Origin: Persicitalea sp038235275
GTDB taxonomy: Bacteria; Bacteroidota; Bacteroidia; Cytophagales; Spirosomataceae
Direction of reading: 5' to 3'
DNA: 64,000 bases
Assembly (NCBI GenBank): GCA_038235275.1
Contig: JBBSUC010000014.1
Coordinates: forward strand, 1 to 64,000
Made by a program: the position numbers and the translations under genes. The notes beneath the pieces were generated by a model, which did no database searches, was not told the DNA's origin, and saw nothing but the letters and a program-made list of their open reading frames with translations. Numbering within the stretch: the first letter of the stretch is position 1; the number at the start of each line of letters is the position of its first letter. Positions 37,371 through 46,313 of the stretch are shown here, one piece after another.

Positions 37371-37626
37371 GCGTGAATCGCCAGAAGTTCAGACGCGGGG
37401 CGTTGGTGAAAAACTGATGTTGCAAGCGGAGGAATACGCCCGCTCGCCGAACTGCCACACGGTAGAAATGACGGCAATTTCGCAGCGCGCCAAACTCATC
37501 GCCTAGTACGAGCGGCGCGGCTACGCGCTCACGGGCGAGACGCGGCCCTTCCCGATAGACGACGAGCGCTTTGGGTTACCGAAGATGGATTTGGAGTTTG
37601 TGGTAATACGGAAGCGGTTGGAGTAG
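37371..37626 (+). pseudogene. Broken 3' copy of a GNAT acetyltransferase gene
   Basis: The translated frame reads SPEVQTRGVGEKLM, then AEEYARSPNCHTVEMTAISQRA, then KLIA followed by TAG at 37504-37506. After the stop come YERRGYALTGETRPFP and RFGLPKMDLEFVVIRK, ending at TAG 37624-37626. It aligns with the 3' half of the intact gene at 32342-32866 over its whole length, and the two share long DNA runs such as the segment for YERRGYALTGETRP. The 5' half is missing. The coordinates of the left edge are approximate. Confidence 0.82.
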
Positions 37627-37650
37627 TTTACGCTGTTTGTGATGACGACT

Positions 37651-37860
37651 TTATACGCCACGGTTACGCAGTATTTCCTGCTTCACTTCCTCGAAAGGGC
37701 GGGTTGGCTCGTTTCGCCGCTCCATTGCATCCAATGTGTCGATGAGATCTTCGACCAGTGCCTGAACCGCCTCGTTGGTCAAATCCAGTTGGATAGCGGT
37801 TTTCTCTCCTTGGCTGTTGGTTACGTAGCTTAGGCCCTGTCGGATGGCGGTGGTGTCCAT
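37651..37860 (-). CDS. Small antitoxin-like protein
   Basis: A 69-residue protein with a beta-start LSYVTNSQGEKTAIQLDL and then a charged helix LVEDLIDTLDAMERR. The YVT(N/D)xxGxKTA pattern resembles short antitoxins of RelB/Phd-like type in many bacteria. No toxin gene is next to it on the same strand: 3' of it lies the GNAT remnant and 5' the TumE module. It may be an orphan. The family is not certain. Confidence 0.5.
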   Translation of the reverse strand: MDTTAIRQGLSYVTNSQGEKTAIQLDLTNEAVQALVEDLIDTLDAMERRNEPTRPFEEVKQEILRNRGV

Positions 37861-37954
37861 GTCATTATCTTTCTGGTTGGCTTTAAAACGGAGAAAACAA
37901 GTTTAGGCAAAAATAGGCTGACGAATGGAATTCGAGATAGATAGAGCCCGCCTT

Positions 37955-37977
37955 ACATGTCGATCGAATCGACATGT
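37955..37977. promoter_or_regulatory. Palindromic operator 1 of the TumE module
   Basis: The core TGTCGA-N5-TCGACA (37958-37974) is extended by ACA/TGT on each side to a 23-bp palindrome. A lone half-site, TGTCGA, follows at 37988-37993. The same core, with the same 5-bp spacer, recurs at 38028. The positions suggest binding of the antitoxin or complex for autoregulation. Confidence 0.65.
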
Positions 37978-38027
37978 ATCAATAACGTGTCGATTTTCAG
38001 GGGTAATTTAAACATATCGTATCTTCG

Positions 38028-38044
38028 TGTCGAACGGATCGACA
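38028..38044. promoter_or_regulatory. Palindromic operator 2 of the TumE module
   Basis: TGTCGA-ACGGA-TCGACA, the second copy of the N5-spaced dyad, ends 7 bp before the ATG at 38052. A protein bound here would cover the translation start and the transcription start region. Confidence 0.65.
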
Positions 38045-38051
38045 TCAGATT

Positions 38052-38318
38052 ATGCATACTTTGTCAAAAAAGGAAGTAGGTAGTTGGGTTTTGCTGGATT
38101 GCATTGCCCAGAAGCACGTACTCGAAGAGAAAATAAGTTTCCTGGAAAAGAAGTATTCCTCTGATTTTCAATCCTTCGAGCAAAAGGTCAATCAGGCAAC
38201 GACGGAAGACTTTGCCGCCTGGGACGACTACATCGAATGGATGGCGCACCGGAAATTTTTGTCAGAATTGTTGAGCAAAATTGAGGACATCAGGAATGGA
38301 CGTTTTCAAATGGCTTGA
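38052..38318 (+). CDS. Putative antitoxin of a TumE-type module
   Basis: An 88-residue acidic, helical protein (EVGSWVLLDCIAQKHVLEEKISFLEKKY; HRKFLSELLSKIEDIR). There is no clear DNA-binding motif by eye. It overlaps the TumE gene by 23 bp and comes first, as expected for an antitoxin. The two operators in front suggest that one of the two proteins binds DNA. The call rests mostly on position and on the partner family. Confidence 0.6.
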   Translation: MHTLSKKEVGSWVLLDCIAQKHVLEEKISFLEKKYSSDFQSFEQKVNQATTEDFAAWDDYIEWMAHRKFLSELLSKIEDIRNGRFQMA

Positions 38319-38634
38319 CGACCATTCGCTGGTTTCTTCCTATATAGTCAATGACTTTAAAAATTCAGATTCGGCTCTATACCTGAATTTGGAAATTCTT
38401 CTTGTGGACGGCACCGAACTGCACGTCCGGGAGTACGTCGATCTTGAACACCGTAAATATTCGTTCCACTGGCAGAGTGCCTCCGCTGAGTTGATTGCCC
38501 GCTGGGACAACGCCCCCCATTTTCCTGATCTCACTACTTTTCCGCACCATCGCCACGAGGCTGATGGTAAAGTCGTAGAAAGCCATGACATTAGTTTTGA
38601 CGAGGTGATGAGCTTCATTCAAGAAAGGGTTTGA
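38296..38634 (+). CDS. TumE-like (DUF6516) toxin
   Basis: A 112-residue protein. Residues 40-95 carry the family signature: VREYVDLEHRKYSFHWQS, then ARWDNAPHFPDLTTFPHHRHE. This pattern (W-D-N-A-P-H ... F-P-H-H-x-H) is that of TumE/DUF6516 toxins, paired with a small antitoxin. The His-rich end could be the active site of a nuclease; this is inference. The ATG at 38296 is chosen over a TTG five codons upstream. It overlaps the antitoxin-like gene. Confidence 0.75.
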   Translation: MDVFKWLDDHSLVSSYIVNDFKNSDSALYLNLEILLVDGTELHVREYVDLEHRKYSFHWQSASAELIARWDNAPHFPDLTTFPHHRHEADGKVVESHDISFDEVMSFIQERV

Positions 38635-38729
38635 AATTTGTAGCAATGCGGAAAGGGTTAGGGATGTGAGAAGGAAGCAGCAGGGTACTTTGCTATATTA
38701 CAAACCCATCGAAATCAGGTAGTTTTCCT

Positions 38730-41700
38730 ATGAGCAGCACCACGTCTCCCGAAGCCCTGCGCCGCATTGAAGAATGCCGCACTACCAGGAAGCCAAAACT
38801 TGATTTATCTGAATGTGACTTGGCCGAAGTTCCATCCGAATTAGTGGATCTGGTTTGGATGAAAAATTTAAATCTTTCCAAAAATCAAATTAGCGAGATC
38901 AAGAACCTGGACGCGCTGACCGCTCTGACGGAATTAGATCTCTCCTACAATGAAATCAGCCAGACCAAGGGCCTTGACGCGCTGACCGCTCTGACGGAAT
39001 TAGATCTTTCCGGCAATCGAATAAGCGAAATCAAGAAGCTCGGCCCGCTGACCGCCCTGACAGGATTAAACCTTTCCTACAATCAAATCAGCGAGATCAA
39101 GAACCTCGACGCGCTGACCGCCCTGACGGGATTAGATCTTTCCTTCAATCAAATCAGCGAGATCAAAAATCTCAACACCCTGTCTGCCTTGACGGAATTA
39201 TATCTTTCCGAAAATAAAGTTAGTGAGATCAAGAACCTCGACGCGCTAACCGCCCTGACGAAATTAGATCTTTCCTTCAATCAAATCAGCGAGGTCAAGA
39301 ACCTCGACGCACTGACCGCTCTGATGGAATTACAGATCTCTGATAATGAAATCAGCGAGGTCAAAAATCTCGACGCGCTGACTAATATGACGGAATTATG
39401 GCTTTCCGGCAATAAAATTACTAGTCTGTCTGGACTAACTATTGAATTGTTAAGCAAGCTTGAAAAGCTTAAATTTATTGATCTGTCTGATAATCCAATT
39501 GAAGGAACGACCATAATCGATTGGAGCAGCCTGAAAGCAATTCAGGGGTACTTAGAAAGTCAGCAGGATACTTTGGTGCCAAACTACCATCTCAAAGTCA
39601 ATATCATCGGGGAGGGACGCATTGGCAAAACGCAGCTTTTCAAATACTGGAGCAAGCAACGCTACAAAGCAAATCAGGAAGCCACCCATGGGACGCTGAC
39701 GACTACACTTGACATTCCTCAAAGCAACTACAAAGCTACGGTCTGGGATTTTGGGGGGCAGGCGTATCACCACGGCTTTCATCATGTATTTCTGCGTCCC
39801 AACGATTTTTATCTGGTACTTTGGCGCAATGATCCCGAGAAGAAGCCTGACTATGGCTATTGGCTGGGTACGGCCCGCAACTTTTCCCAACCCAGCAAGC
39901 AGGGGCACCTCGCTCCCGTAGCACTGGTGCAGAATGTCTGGACGGAGACAGATGACAAGGAGGAAAGTACCACCCACCAAGCCGATGAGGTAGTTTTCCC
40001 GGATAGTCAAAAAATGGAAAAGTACGGCGTGACGCTGGACGATGTTTTTGTGATAGACATCAAGCAGTTACGCGCAAAAGCCGGGCCATGGAAAGTACGA
40101 CACGATTATTTCAGGAACAGCGTGTACCAAAAAATGATAGAACACGCGCGGAAGTTGCTGCCGGAAGTTTCGGAGAAATGGCTGAGGATCAAAGAAAAAT
40201 TGGACGAAAACCCGATCAAAGAAATCAACCTTACCAAAGAAGCATTTCACGAGCAGTACGTACCCGAGTTCGACGAAGCGGCATTAGCTGGCTTGCTGGA
40301 TTATCTGGAATTCGCCGGAAATATCATCAAGTTCCCAAGGCCTTCCTCGCTATCCGACTATGTTTTTCCCGATCCGCCCAAATTGTCAGCATGGATTTAC
40401 GGGACGGTGCTAAACAAGAAAATGCTTGAGAAGAATAATGGAATCATCAAGTACAGTAGCATCCAAGAAAAGATAGGAGAGGACAAGGCTAAGATATTCC
40501 TCGGGATTATGGAAGAGTTCAATCTCATGTTTACCGAAAAAGGGAACGACGACAATCTGGTCATTCCGCAATTTCTGCCCGAAAACAATAACTCCTTCAA
40601 GCGTCTCATTCTGGAATTGATCCCCTATTCGTTTTGCTTGCGCTTTGCCGATTTCTTCCATGAGAGCCGCATCTTTCAATTCATTTCGGAATACGGTGAG
40701 TATGCCGATGACAAAACCTCTTACTGGCGTTACGGGCTGGTGTTTACTATAGACCATGTCAATGCGCTGGTGTACTACAATCAGGAGGAGAGAACGGTAT
40801 TTGTTCATTTGGAAAATAAGAAAGGTAGAATACAAATTGCTCAGAGAGTCTTTAATTATTTCACAAAGAGGGTAATAGCACAAGGGAATTTTGTATTAAC
40901 TTCTCTTCATAGCGTTAATCCAGGTCCGGATTATGAACCCTCAATGGAAGAGGTTGAAAGGTCAAATGCATTTTTAAAATTCATTGGAGAAAGAATGAAA
41001 AGACGACTAATTCCAGAAGATCTCATTGAAGGCGCACAGCTATCCATCAATCGGGAGGACTACATCGACATCAAGGAAACGCTGCGCAACAACACCGACG
41101 ATTTCCCGATAGGGATTTGCGTCAAAAGCCGAAAAAGAATAAAACTCGACAACCTCACTCTTAATCTACTTGGCCTTATGACCCAGCAATACCCCAAAGT
41201 ATTTATCTCGTATTCTAATAAAGATTACGACTTTACGGATAAGTTGAAAACGCAGCTCAAATTTCTTGAAAGCTACGGCCTTTTGAAAGCATGGTCTTGC
41301 GAGGAAATTCAGGCTGGAACATGGCATAGTCAAATTCAAAATGAATTGGCAGAGGCTGAAATTATTGTCTATATGGTTTCCTCAGATTTCTTAGCGTCGG
41401 ATTATATTATGAACCAGGAAATTGCAAAAGGCATCAAAATGGCAGAGGCAGGAGAAGCGAAGATAATTTGTGTGTTGGTAAGGGACTGCCTGTGGGATCA
41501 ATGGAGTTTTATAGAGAAAATGTTCCAAACTAGCCTAACAGACGGTGAAACTGAGGTTTCTTCAAAGGATCTGAGCAAGTACCAATTCTTACCTTATCAT
41601 AAGTCAAAGACTGTCGAAGGAGTGACCAGAGAAAGAAAAATGCTGGCTCTGGAAGAGTGGGGGCGGCATCCCAACGATGTGGCAAGCGTAGCGTACAAGC

Positions 41701-41744
41701 AAATAGCCAAGCAGATTCTGGACGCAGCCACTCGCAAGAAATAA
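38730..41744 (+). CDS. LRR-Roco-TIR protein, putative immune receptor-like GTPase
   Basis: A 1004-residue protein with four parts. Residues about 47-222 hold eight 22-residue leucine-rich repeats (LxLSxNxISEIKNLDAL...), then a cap to about 285. Residues about 290-480 form a Ras-of-complex GTPase with P-loop GEGRIGKT at 294-301 and G3 DFGGQ at 340-344; a standard NKxD G4 is not visible (LVQNVWTE stands there). Residues about 490-800 look like the COR dimerisation region. Residues 822-1004 form a TIR domain starting PKVFISYSNKDYDF, with a candidate catalytic Glu at 897 (MNQEIAKG). TIR domains can hydrolyse NAD+. LRR-Roco-TIR proteins exist in bacteria, but their function is poorly known. No signal peptide. 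It lies beside a toxin-antitoxin module. Confidence 0.85.
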   Translation: MSSTTSPEALRRIEECRTTRKPKLDLSECDLAEVPSELVDLVWMKNLNLSKNQISEIKNLDALTALTELDLSYNEISQTKGLDALTALTELDLSGNRISEIKKLGPLTALTGLNLSYNQISEIKNLDALTALTGLDLSFNQISEIKNLNTLSALTELYLSENKVSEIKNLDALTALTKLDLSFNQISEVKNLDALTALMELQISDNEISEVKNLDALTNMTELWLSGNKITSLSGLTIELLSKLEKLKFIDLSDNPIEGTTIIDWSSLKAIQGYLESQQDTLVPNYHLKVNIIGEGRIGKTQLFKYWSKQRYKANQEATHGTLTTTLDIPQSNYKATVWDFGGQAYHHGFHHVFLRPNDFYLVLWRNDPEKKPDYGYWLGTARNFSQPSKQGHLAPVALVQNVWTETDDKEESTTHQADEVVFPDSQKMEKYGVTLDDVFVIDIKQLRAKAGPWKVRHDYFRNSVYQKMIEHARKLLPEVSEKWLRIKEKLDENPIKEINLTKEAFHEQYVPEFDEAALAGLLDYLEFAGNIIKFPRPSSLSDYVFPDPPKLSAWIYGTVLNKKMLEKNNGIIKYSSIQEKIGEDKAKIFLGIMEEFNLMFTEKGNDDNLVIPQFLPENNNSFKRLILELIPYSFCLRFADFFHESRIFQFISEYGEYADDKTSYWRYGLVFTIDHVNALVYYNQEERTVFVHLENKKGRIQIAQRVFNYFTKRVIAQGNFVLTSLHSVNPGPDYEPSMEEVERSNAFLKFIGERMKRRLIPEDLIEGAQLSINREDYIDIKETLRNNTDDFPIGICVKSRKRIKLDNLTLNLLGLMTQQYPKVFISYSNKDYDFTDKLKTQLKFLESYGLLKAWSCEEIQAGTWHSQIQNELAEAEIIVYMVSSDFLASDYIMNQEIAKGIKMAEAGEAKIICVLVRDCLWDQWSFIEKMFQTSLTDGETEVSSKDLSKYQFLPYHKSKTVEGVTRERKMLALEEWGRHPNDVASVAYKQIAKQILDAATRKK
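38868..39395 (+). repeat. Eight 66-bp tandem repeats within the LRR region
   Basis: The LRR codons repeat every 66 bp with long identical runs such as ctcgacgcgctgaccg and aatcaaatcagcgag. Differences cluster at the variable solvent-facing positions (Y/F/G, N/E/R, K/T). Near-identity of the DNA, beyond what the protein needs, suggests recent expansion or recombination between units. Confidence 0.8.
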
Positions 41745-41784
41745 ATCCACAAACTCAATAAATTTTTCTGATAACCATCCCCAA

Positions 41785-43767
41785 ATGCGCACCACAATAT
41801 CCTTCCTCCTTTTCTCCCTCCTCCTCTCCTCCTTCACAAAAGCCCAAAAACCCATCACCTTAAAATCCCCCAACGGCCAGCTCACTTTCACCTTCCAACT
41901 TACCCGCGACACGCCGACCTACAAAGTCGAGTACAAAGGCACCGAGGTTATCGGCGAGTCGAGTTTGGGGCTGAACTTTACCGAAGGCGGAGCTTTCGGC
42001 CAGCGGCTCAAAATGGGAACACCCAACTACTTTAACGCCGAGGAAAACTACGATTTGGTGGTGGGCAAAACCAAGTACGTGTACAGTTATAGCAAGGCGG
42101 TGTCGATTCCGCTGATTGAGCGGTCGAGTGCGCGGCAGGTGAATCTGGTGGTGCGGATGTTCAACGATGCGGTGGCCTTTCGCTACGAATTTCCGGTGCA
42201 GAGCAGTTGGGCGGCCTACGAATTGACGGACGAAAACAGTACCTTCAACATCAGCGGCAATCCCAAAATCAGGGCCATGCTGCTGGGGAGCTACACCACT
42301 TCGCACGAGAAGTACTACACAAAAATGCCGCTGAGCGAAGTCAGGAACGACACGCTGATGGATATGCCCGCGCTGTTCGAGCTTCCGAACAATATTTTTA
42401 TGGCCATCACCGAGGCCAATTTGCGAGATTATGCCGGGATGTACTTGAAGAAAAAGGAGGGCTTTCTGACGACCCAACTCTCACCGCTGCCGGGGCAATC
42501 CGCGATAAAAGTGAAGGCCACGCTGCCGCACCAAAGCCCGTGGCGGGTGATGCTCATCAGCGACCGCATCGGCGATTTGATGGAGTCCACCACGATCACT
42601 TCACTCTGCAACTCGAAAATCAAGCAGGATTTTTCGTGGCTGAAACCGGGCAAAACGTCCTTCCACTGGTGGAACGGCGACATCACGCCCGATACGACCT
42701 TCGCGCCGGGCATCAACTTCGCGACCAACAAGTACTACATCGACTTCTGCGCCGACAATGGCATCGACTACCATTCCGTCATCGGCTACGGCGGCTTTCC
42801 GTGGTACGTGAGCGACGCGGCGGGCTACGGGGCGGTGGGCAAAAACACCGACGTGACGCGCACCGTGCCGACGCTGGACATGCAGCAGGTATGCGACTAC
42901 GCCAAAAGTCGCGGCGTGGGCATCCACGTGTGGGTGCATTGGTACGCCCTCTACCGGCAGTTGGAAGAAGCCTTCACGCAGTTTGAGAAATGGGGCATCA
43001 AGGGCATGATGGTCGATTTCATGGACCGCGACGACCAGGAAATGGTCAATATTCAGGAAGAGATTCTGCAGGCAGCGGCGCGGCACAAGCTGTTCATTCA
43101 GTTTCACGGCACGTTCAAGCCCACGGGCCTGAGCCGCACTTTCCCCAACGAACTGACGCGCGAAGGCACCTACAACTACGAAAATAACAAATGGCTCCCT
43201 AAGCCTATCGGGGCCGACCACGACCTCGACATGCCCTTCACGCGCGGACTGGCCGGGCCAACCGACTACCACCTCGGCGGCTTCCGGGCCGTGCCGCCGG
43301 GCGATTTCAAGACGCAGTATACCCGTCCGCTGATGGGCGGCACCCGCGCCCACATGCTGGCGATGTACGTAGTGCTGGAAAGCTACCTGGCGATGGTGGC
43401 CGACTACCCCGAGGCTTATTTGAAACAACCCGGCTTCGATTTCCTGCAAAAAATCCCCACCACCTGGGACGAAACCAAAGTTCCGGCGGCGGAACTCGAC
43501 CGCTTCGCCACCACCGCCCGCCGCAGCGGCACGGATTGGTACATGGGAACCATCAACAGCAGCACCGCCCGAAAAATCAGCATTCCGCTGGCGTTTTTGG
43601 GCAAAGGCAAGTACAAAGCAAAAGTCTATTCCGACGCGGCGGATGTGGCTACCCAACCGAATCACCTGGCTATTTCGGAAAAGATCGTGACGGCTACCGA
43701 TTCGATTGAAGCCGACCTGGCGGCGGGTGGCGGGCAAGTGGTTCATTTTGTTAAAGTGGGAGAATAA
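41785..43767 (+). CDS. Glycoside hydrolase family 97 enzyme
   Basis: A 660-residue exported enzyme with a signal peptide ending near TKAQ. GH97 has an N-terminal beta-sandwich (about 20-280), a TIM barrel and a C-terminal sandwich. Signatures include FHWWNGDITPD, IGYGGFPWYV, VHWYALYRQLEEAF and GMMVDFMDRDDQEMV. The Asp of VDFMD is consistent with retaining-type members that use an Asp nucleophile, but that assignment is tentative. Substrates are alpha-glucosides or alpha-galactosides. It follows the Roco gene by 40 bp but belongs by function with polysaccharide use; cotranscription is uncertain. Confidence 0.92.
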   Translation: MRTTISFLLFSLLLSSFTKAQKPITLKSPNGQLTFTFQLTRDTPTYKVEYKGTEVIGESSLGLNFTEGGAFGQRLKMGTPNYFNAEENYDLVVGKTKYVYSYSKAVSIPLIERSSARQVNLVVRMFNDAVAFRYEFPVQSSWAAYELTDENSTFNISGNPKIRAMLLGSYTTSHEKYYTKMPLSEVRNDTLMDMPALFELPNNIFMAITEANLRDYAGMYLKKKEGFLTTQLSPLPGQSAIKVKATLPHQSPWRVMLISDRIGDLMESTTITSLCNSKIKQDFSWLKPGKTSFHWWNGDITPDTTFAPGINFATNKYYIDFCADNGIDYHSVIGYGGFPWYVSDAAGYGAVGKNTDVTRTVPTLDMQQVCDYAKSRGVGIHVWVHWYALYRQLEEAFTQFEKWGIKGMMVDFMDRDDQEMVNIQEEILQAAARHKLFIQFHGTFKPTGLSRTFPNELTREGTYNYENNKWLPKPIGADHDLDMPFTRGLAGPTDYHLGGFRAVPPGDFKTQYTRPLMGGTRAHMLAMYVVLESYLAMVADYPEAYLKQPGFDFLQKIPTTWDETKVPAAELDRFATTARRSGTDWYMGTINSSTARKISIPLAFLGKGKYKAKVYSDAADVATQPNHLAISEKIVTATDSIEADLAAGGGQVVHFVKVGE

Positions 43768-43790
43768 ACCAGGTGAAGTACAAACAAAAC

Positions 43791-43826
43791 TGTCCGGTTC
43801 TGAACAGAAGTGTTCGGAATCGGACA
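43791..43826. promoter_or_regulatory. Double dyad TGTYCG-N4-CGRACA upstream of permease 1
   Basis: Two imperfect palindromes, TGTCCGGTTCTGAACA (43791-43806) and TGTTCGGAATCGGACA (43811-43826), lie 20 bp apart centre to centre, two helical turns. The outer ends aaaactgtccg and cggacagtttt also form an 11-bp inverted repeat with T residues after it, so a terminator for the GH97 gene is an alternative. The second dyad is repeated upstream of permease 4 at 51967. Confidence 0.6.
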
Positions 43827-43897
43827 GTTTTGTTTTACATAAGTGCTGATTTTCAGAAATTTAGCTTATTGGCATAAGTTTATTCCAATCGTGGGGG

Positions 43898-43935
43898 TGG
43901 ACGCACAGGTCCGTCCAGCGTGGCCCGCCCTACAA
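43898..43935. repeat. REP-like hairpin element
   Basis: A hairpin built on TGGACG/GTCCGTCCA at 43898-43917 is followed by agcgtggcccgccctaca. The same order of parts, with changed bases, is found at 52070-52109, and a related element at 59502-59544. The tail lies just before the ATG of permease 1. Confidence 0.6.
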
Positions 43936-43946
43936 AACCAAACCTT

Positions 43947-46307
43947 ATGCTCTCCAACTACCTGAAGATCGCCTTTCGCAGCTTGCTGAAAAACAAACTC
44001 TTTTCCGCCATTAACGTCTTTGGCTTAGCCCTAGGCATGGCTTGCGCCCTACTGATTGGCCTGTGGGTCATGGACGAACTCAGTTACGACCGCTTTTTGC
44101 CCGACGTCAAGCGTATCTATTTTGTACGCTTCAATGCTGTCTTCAACGGCGAAACCTTTACTAACTATCCCACGCCTGGCCCTTTGCAGGAAGCCATCGC
44201 CAAAGATGTTCCCGAAGTAGCCGCGGTTACGAAAATGAACTGGCCCGTTGCGATGCTTATCAAAGTGGGCGAAAAAGCGGCCAAGGAAGAAGGACGCTAC
44301 GCCACGGCCGACTTCTTTAAAGTTTTCGAGCTGCCCGTCGTTTCCGGCAATCCGAGCGCCGCTTTGGCGCAGCCCAACCAAATCGTCATCACGCGCAAAG
44401 TGGCGGAGAATTTTTTCCCGAACGGCAATGCCCTGAATCAGACGCTGCAACTGAACAATGACAAATTCTTCACCGTCGGCGCAGTGATCGAGAATAACCC
44501 GACCAACGCCACGGTGCAGTTCGACTGGCTGGTCAATTTCAAGGTGCAGGAACAGGATTGGATGAAATCCTGGGGCAATAACTCTTTCGTGACCTACGCC
44601 CGGCTCCGGCCCAACACTACCGCAGCGCAGGCCGAAGCCGCCATGAAGGATATGTACAGCCGATACACCGATCGAGTGGACGCCAAGACTACCGTGCCAA
44701 TTCTCCACCCGTTGACGAAAATGCACCTTTATTCGGAGTACAAAAACGGCCAGATCGTGGGCGGACGCATCGAGTACGTGCGCATTTTCTCGCTCGTGGC
44801 CCTGTTTATTTTGCTCATCGCCTGCGTCAATTTTATGAATCTGGCCACGGCGCGTTCGGCTTTGCGGGCCAAGGAAGTAGGCGTTCGCAAAGTGGTGGGG
44901 GCCAAACGCTCGTCGCTCATCGGGCAGTTCATGAGCGAATCGGTGCTGACGGGTTTGCTGGCCGTGTTGCTGGCATTGCTGCTAGTGACGCTGGTCCTGC
45001 CGACGTTCAACACGCTCTTTACCAAAGACCTATCGCTCGACCTCACCAATCCGACTATGCTATTGATTATTTTGGGGCTGGTGCTGGTGACGGGCTTTGT
45101 ATCGGGTAGTTATCCGGCGCTGTTCTTGTCGTCTTTGGCCCCGATCAAAATTTTGCGCGGCACGCTGCATTTCTCGGCGGGACCAGCGCTGTTCCGGCGA
45201 ACGCTGGTAGTGTTTCAATTTTCGCTTTCTATTTTTCTGATTGTCGGAATGCTGGCCATCGGGCGGCAGATGAACTACCTCCGCACGAAGAATTTGGGCC
45301 TGGACCGGGAGAATGTCCTGTACCTAACGATGGAGGGTGAAGTCGCCAAACCCGAGAAAGTGGAAGCCTTTCGCCAGGAAGTGATGCGCCAGCCCGCCGT
45401 CGCATCGGCCACCCCGACGACGGATCTGCCGATCGACATAACCTCTAACGGGAGCAATCTGGAATGGGCGGGCAAAGACCCGAATCTACAGGCCGTTGTC
45501 TGGGCTTACAGCGTGGGCGGAGATTTCATAAAAACGACGAATATCAAACTCCTGGCGGGACGCGATTTTCAGGTAGACAGTCCGGCGGATTCCTCCAACT
45601 ACCTGATCAATGAAGCCGCCGCCAAGCTGATGGGCATGGACGATCCAGTTGGGCAAGAGATCGAATTTTGGAAAGGGAAAGGCCAAATCATAGGCTTATT
45701 GAAAGACTTTCACCTCAACTCGCTGCATCAGGCGATTAGTCCCCTAGTCGTGATGTATACTCCCGCGCACTCCAACTATATGCTGGTCAAGACCCGCCCC
45801 GGACAAACGACCCGCGCCATCGCCGAACTGGAAAAAATGACGAAAGATTTCAACCCCAATTATCCGTTCACTTATCATTTCCTGGACGAGGCATACGAAA
45901 ATATGTATCGTAGCGAGCAGCAGGTCGATACTCTGGTCGATTACTTCGGCATCCTGGCAATTTTGATCTCTTGTCTCGGCCTGTTCGGCTTGGCCGCCTT
46001 CACCGCTGAACAACGCACCAAGGAAATCGGCGTCCGCAAAGTGCTGGGCGCGACGGTGACCAGCATCGTGACGCTGCTTTCCAAGGATTTCCTAAAACTG
46101 GTGTTGGTGGCGCTGGTGCTGGCCGTCCCACTAGGCTGGTGGGCGCTGGATAGTTGGTTGGAGACCTTCGCGTACCACACCGATTTGTCGTGGCCGCTGT
46201 TCGCCCTGGCGGGTGGGCTAGCCGTGGGCATCGCGATGCTGACGGTGAGTTTCCAGAGCGTGAAGGCGGCGCTGATGAATCCGGTGAAGAGTCTTCGAAG
46301 TGAGTAA
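43947..46307 (+). CDS. FtsX/MacB-like ABC transporter permease (1)
   Basis: A 786-residue permease with the MacB_PCD-FtsX-MacB_PCD-FtsX layout: an N-terminal helix (LKNKLFSAINVFGLALGMACALLIGLWVM), a periplasmic domain, three helices near 280-420, a second periplasmic domain and three final helices. The last helices carry TKEIGVRKVLGA, typical of the family, and the end is NPVKSLRSE. No ATPase gene is nearby, so the partner must be encoded elsewhere. It starts at ATG 43947; a GTG 27 bp earlier gives a non-family N-terminus. Such Bacteroidota permeases are often linked to export or stress by regulators. Confidence 0.9.
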   Translation: MLSNYLKIAFRSLLKNKLFSAINVFGLALGMACALLIGLWVMDELSYDRFLPDVKRIYFVRFNAVFNGETFTNYPTPGPLQEAIAKDVPEVAAVTKMNWPVAMLIKVGEKAAKEEGRYATADFFKVFELPVVSGNPSAALAQPNQIVITRKVAENFFPNGNALNQTLQLNNDKFFTVGAVIENNPTNATVQFDWLVNFKVQEQDWMKSWGNNSFVTYARLRPNTTAAQAEAAMKDMYSRYTDRVDAKTTVPILHPLTKMHLYSEYKNGQIVGGRIEYVRIFSLVALFILLIACVNFMNLATARSALRAKEVGVRKVVGAKRSSLIGQFMSESVLTGLLAVLLALLLVTLVLPTFNTLFTKDLSLDLTNPTMLLIILGLVLVTGFVSGSYPALFLSSLAPIKILRGTLHFSAGPALFRRTLVVFQFSLSIFLIVGMLAIGRQMNYLRTKNLGLDRENVLYLTMEGEVAKPEKVEAFRQEVMRQPAVASATPTTDLPIDITSNGSNLEWAGKDPNLQAVVWAYSVGGDFIKTTNIKLLAGRDFQVDSPADSSNYLINEAAAKLMGMDDPVGQEIEFWKGKGQIIGLLKDFHLNSLHQAISPLVVMYTPAHSNYMLVKTRPGQTTRAIAELEKMTKDFNPNYPFTYHFLDEAYENMYRSEQQVDTLVDYFGILAILISCLGLFGLAAFTAEQRTKEIGVRKVLGATVTSIVTLLSKDFLKLVLVALVLAVPLGWWALDSWLETFAYHTDLSWPLFALAGGLAVGIAMLTVSFQSVKAALMNPVKSLRSE

Positions 46308-46313
46308 TTCAAC

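Noticed and set aside
37121..37477. Minus-strand frame of 118 codons
   Set aside because: Composition is unlike a protein of this genome, no motif is seen, and it runs against the GNAT remnant.
38868..39395. Mobile or plasmid origin iterons
   Set aside because: The 66-bp units are in frame and encode leucine-rich repeats.
43868..43890. Sigma-54 promoter before permease 1 (TTGGCA)
   Set aside because: The -24-like TTGGCA is present, but the -12 GC is TT here; at 52059 the spacing is also off by one base.
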